From positions 1-6,515 of the forward strand of contig JAATGE010000063.1 in NCBI GenBank assembly GCA_015654825.1: a stretch of 6,515 bases of DNA, in the 5' to 3' direction. Below the pieces are notes generated by a model. That model was not told where the DNA came from, searched no databases, and saw nothing but the letters and a program-made list of their open reading frames with translations. Both the position numbers and the translations under genes were made by a program. This document shows, one piece after another, positions 5,224 to 6,515 of this stretch. Source of the stretch: Rhodospirillales bacterium. Its GTDB lineage: Bacteria > Pseudomonadota > Alphaproteobacteria > Acetobacterales > Acetobacteraceae. How positions within the stretch are numbered: position 1 is the first letter of the stretch; every line of letters begins with the position of its first letter.

Positions 5224-6261
5224 TTGATCGCAGAACGCATTCTGATGGGTCTGTTGATCGGCGGCATTGCCCTCGGCTGCTTCTTCGTTCTCTCTCCGTT
5301 CATATCGGCCCTGCTATGGGCGGCGATCCTGGTGTTTGCTACCTGGCCTGTTGCCGAATGGCTGCGTCGCGTTTCGCGGCTGCCACGGCCAGCAGTCGCC
5401 GGCCTGATGGTTGCGCTGACTGCGCTGGTGCTGGTGTTGCCACTGGCGGCCGCCGCGCCGGGCAGCGCCGCTGACATCAAGGCAATGCGCGCGTCGCTCG
5501 AGGACTGGCTGGCGAATATCCCGCCAGCGCCGCACTGGGTCGCGGAGGTGCCGCTGGTCGGGGGCACTCTGACTACGACCTGGGACAGCTGGGCGGACGA
5601 CCTGTCGGCCATGACGGCGTTTTTTCGACCGTATCTCGGGCTGCTCGCGGAGCGCGGCCTGTCGCTGCTGCTGGTCGTCGCGGGCGGGCTGGCGCAGCTC
5701 GGCGTCGCGCTGTTCGCCGCGTTCTTCTTCTGGCTGTCCGGCGACGAACTCGCCGCGAACCTGCAATTGCTGGCGCACCGCGTGGCCGGCCGGTATGCGC
5801 CGCGGTTGATCAGCGCGACCGCCGAGACCGTGCGCGGTGCGGTTTACGGCATCCTCGGCACCGCCATCATCCAGGGCTTCCTGACCGCGTTCGGCCTGGC
5901 GCTCGCGGGCGTGCCGCGGCCGGTGCTGCTGGGTACCGTGGCGGCCTTCCTGGCGGTGCTGCCGATCGGCGCCCCGCTGATCTGGATTCCAGGCGCGTTA
6001 TGGCTGCTTGCCAACGGCAATACCGGCCACGGCATCTTCCTGTTCGCGTACGGCATCGTCGTGGTCTCCGGTACCGACCATGTGGTCCGGCCGTACTTGA
6101 TTGCCCGCGGCGCGCACTTGCCGTTCCTGCTGACGGTGCTCGGCGTGCTGGGTGGCGTGCTGGCCTTCGGGGTACTGGGAATTTTCCTCGGGCCGGTGCT
6201 GCTCGGCGTGGGCTATACGCTGATGACGGAGTTTATCCGCCTCGACCCGGAAGCCACGTAG
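5224..6261 (+). CDS. AI-2E family (PerM/YdiK-like) inner-membrane transporter
   Basis: A 345-residue polytopic inner-membrane protein of the AI-2E transporter family, whose members are thought to export small molecules or ions; the substrate here is unknown. Hydrophobic segments lie at about 5-22, 26-44, 57-77, 145-171, 205-228, 233-262, 268-283 and 299-333. A soluble, more polar loop at about 82-140 follows the third helix, as usual for the family. Family-like conserved blocks are LPIGAPLIWIPGALWLL (246-262) and VVRPYLIARGAHLPFLLTVL (287-306), followed by a Gly-rich C-terminal helix pair with FLGPVLL. The start is TTG at 5224 with GGGGA seven bases upstream; an in-frame ATG at 5245 is the alternative, losing seven residues. 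The family name should not be read as proof of autoinducer transport. Confidence 0.88.
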   Translation: MIAERILMGLLIGGIALGCFFVLSPFISALLWAAILVFATWPVAEWLRRVSRLPRPAVAGLMVALTALVLVLPLAAAAPGSAADIKAMRASLEDWLANIPPAPHWVAEVPLVGGTLTTTWDSWADDLSAMTAFFRPYLGLLAERGLSLLLVVAGGLAQLGVALFAAFFFWLSGDELAANLQLLAHRVAGRYAPRLISATAETVRGAVYGILGTAIIQGFLTAFGLALAGVPRPVLLGTVAAFLAVLPIGAPLIWIPGALWLLANGNTGHGIFLFAYGIVVVSGTDHVVRPYLIARGAHLPFLLTVLGVLGGVLAFGVLGIFLGPVLLGVGYTLMTEFIRLDPEAT

Positions 6262-6324
6262 CGCCGCTCCTGCGCATTGCGATCGGGTGCGCTATCTTGG
6301 GTTCATGCAGAATGAGTCGGCGCC

Positions 6325-6515
6325 TTGTCTGACGTGACACTGACCGATCCGCGTCCGTCGCGCGACGGGCGTGACCGCGGCTGGCTGGAGCTCGTGGTGC
6401 TGGCGTCCCTGCTGACGCACGTGCTGTTCCTGGGGATTATCATGTTCGCCCGCCGGCCGCCGTCGGTGGTCGCCGAAGTGCCGAACCAGCAAGGATTTGC
6501 ACTCGTCTGGGACCA
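6325..6515 (+). CDS. TonB-like energy transducer, N-terminal part (runs off window)
   Basis: The first 63 codons of a protein with one N-terminal transmembrane helix. Residues 1-19 are short, polar and cytoplasmic; 20-41 form the membrane helix; RRPP follows, then the chain enters the periplasm and runs off the window. The helix contains S28-LLT-H32, the S-x3-H pair that is essential in TonB for coupling to ExbB/ExbD. That makes a TonB-family protein, which powers outer-membrane uptake receptors, the likeliest call. The Pro-rich spacer and C-terminal domain cannot be checked. An in-frame TGA at 6313 limits the start to TTG 6325 or GTG 6334; neither has a strong ribosome site. It begins 63 bases after the AI-2E stop and could share its transcript. 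Confidence 0.6.
   Translation, partial: MSDVTLTDPRPSRDGRDRGWLELVVLASLLTHVLFLGIIMFARRPPSVVAEVPNQQGFALVWD

Noticed and set aside
6270..6298. Promoter for the TonB-like gene (CTGCGC ... TATCTT)
   Set aside because: The -10-like TATCTT is fair but the -35 match is poor, and the better TTGCGA is only ten bases away; not enough to call.

Overview
The window is about 6.5 kb of GC-rich proteobacterial chromosome. It holds six protein genes, the 3' end of a group II intron, and a family of GC-rich palindromic repeats. My best guess at the host is an alphaproteobacterium of the Acetobacteraceae/Rhodospirillales type. That rests on the style of the DsbA-like and TonB-like proteins, the frequent TTG/GTG starts, and repeats built around GGGTCCAGGG...GAGCCCTGG. 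It is inference only, and other GC-rich proteobacteria are not excluded.

Left edge (1-356): no protein gene. Positions 1-118 carry domains V and VI of a group II intron whose body and any reverse transcriptase lie left of the window. After it comes spacer DNA with one copy of the palindromic repeat (251-288) and a 16-bp perfect palindrome just past the next gene.

Minus-strand cluster (3822 down to 357): nudF-like ADP-ribose pyrophosphatase, sseA-like 3-mercaptopyruvate sulfurtransferase, metC cystathionine beta-lyase, and an exported DsbA-family thiol:disulfide protein. The first three overlap by 4 and 8 bases, so they are very probably one translationally coupled operon; the DsbA-like gene follows after 58 bases. 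sseA and metC are both cysteine/homocysteine enzymes, and the fourth product handles cysteine thiols in the periplasm. The cluster therefore has a sulfur/thiol flavour, although no regulatory link is visible.

Repeat element (3844-4028): a 185-bp composite inverted repeat with roughly 50-bp arms fills the gap between the nudF-like gene and the XRE-family regulator gene (4931 down to 4053).

Right side: a 292-bp divergent intergenic region (4932-5223) with weak promoter and operator candidates separates the regulator from a plus-strand AI-2E (PerM/YdiK) family membrane protein gene (5224-6261). At the right edge (6325 onwards) starts a truncated TonB-like inner-membrane protein carrying the S-x3-H signature in its single transmembrane helix.

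I see no CRISPR array, tRNA, rRNA, phage module or convincing new defence system. The most notable items are the repeat family, the intron end that seems to lack its branch-point adenosine, and the compact thiol gene cluster.
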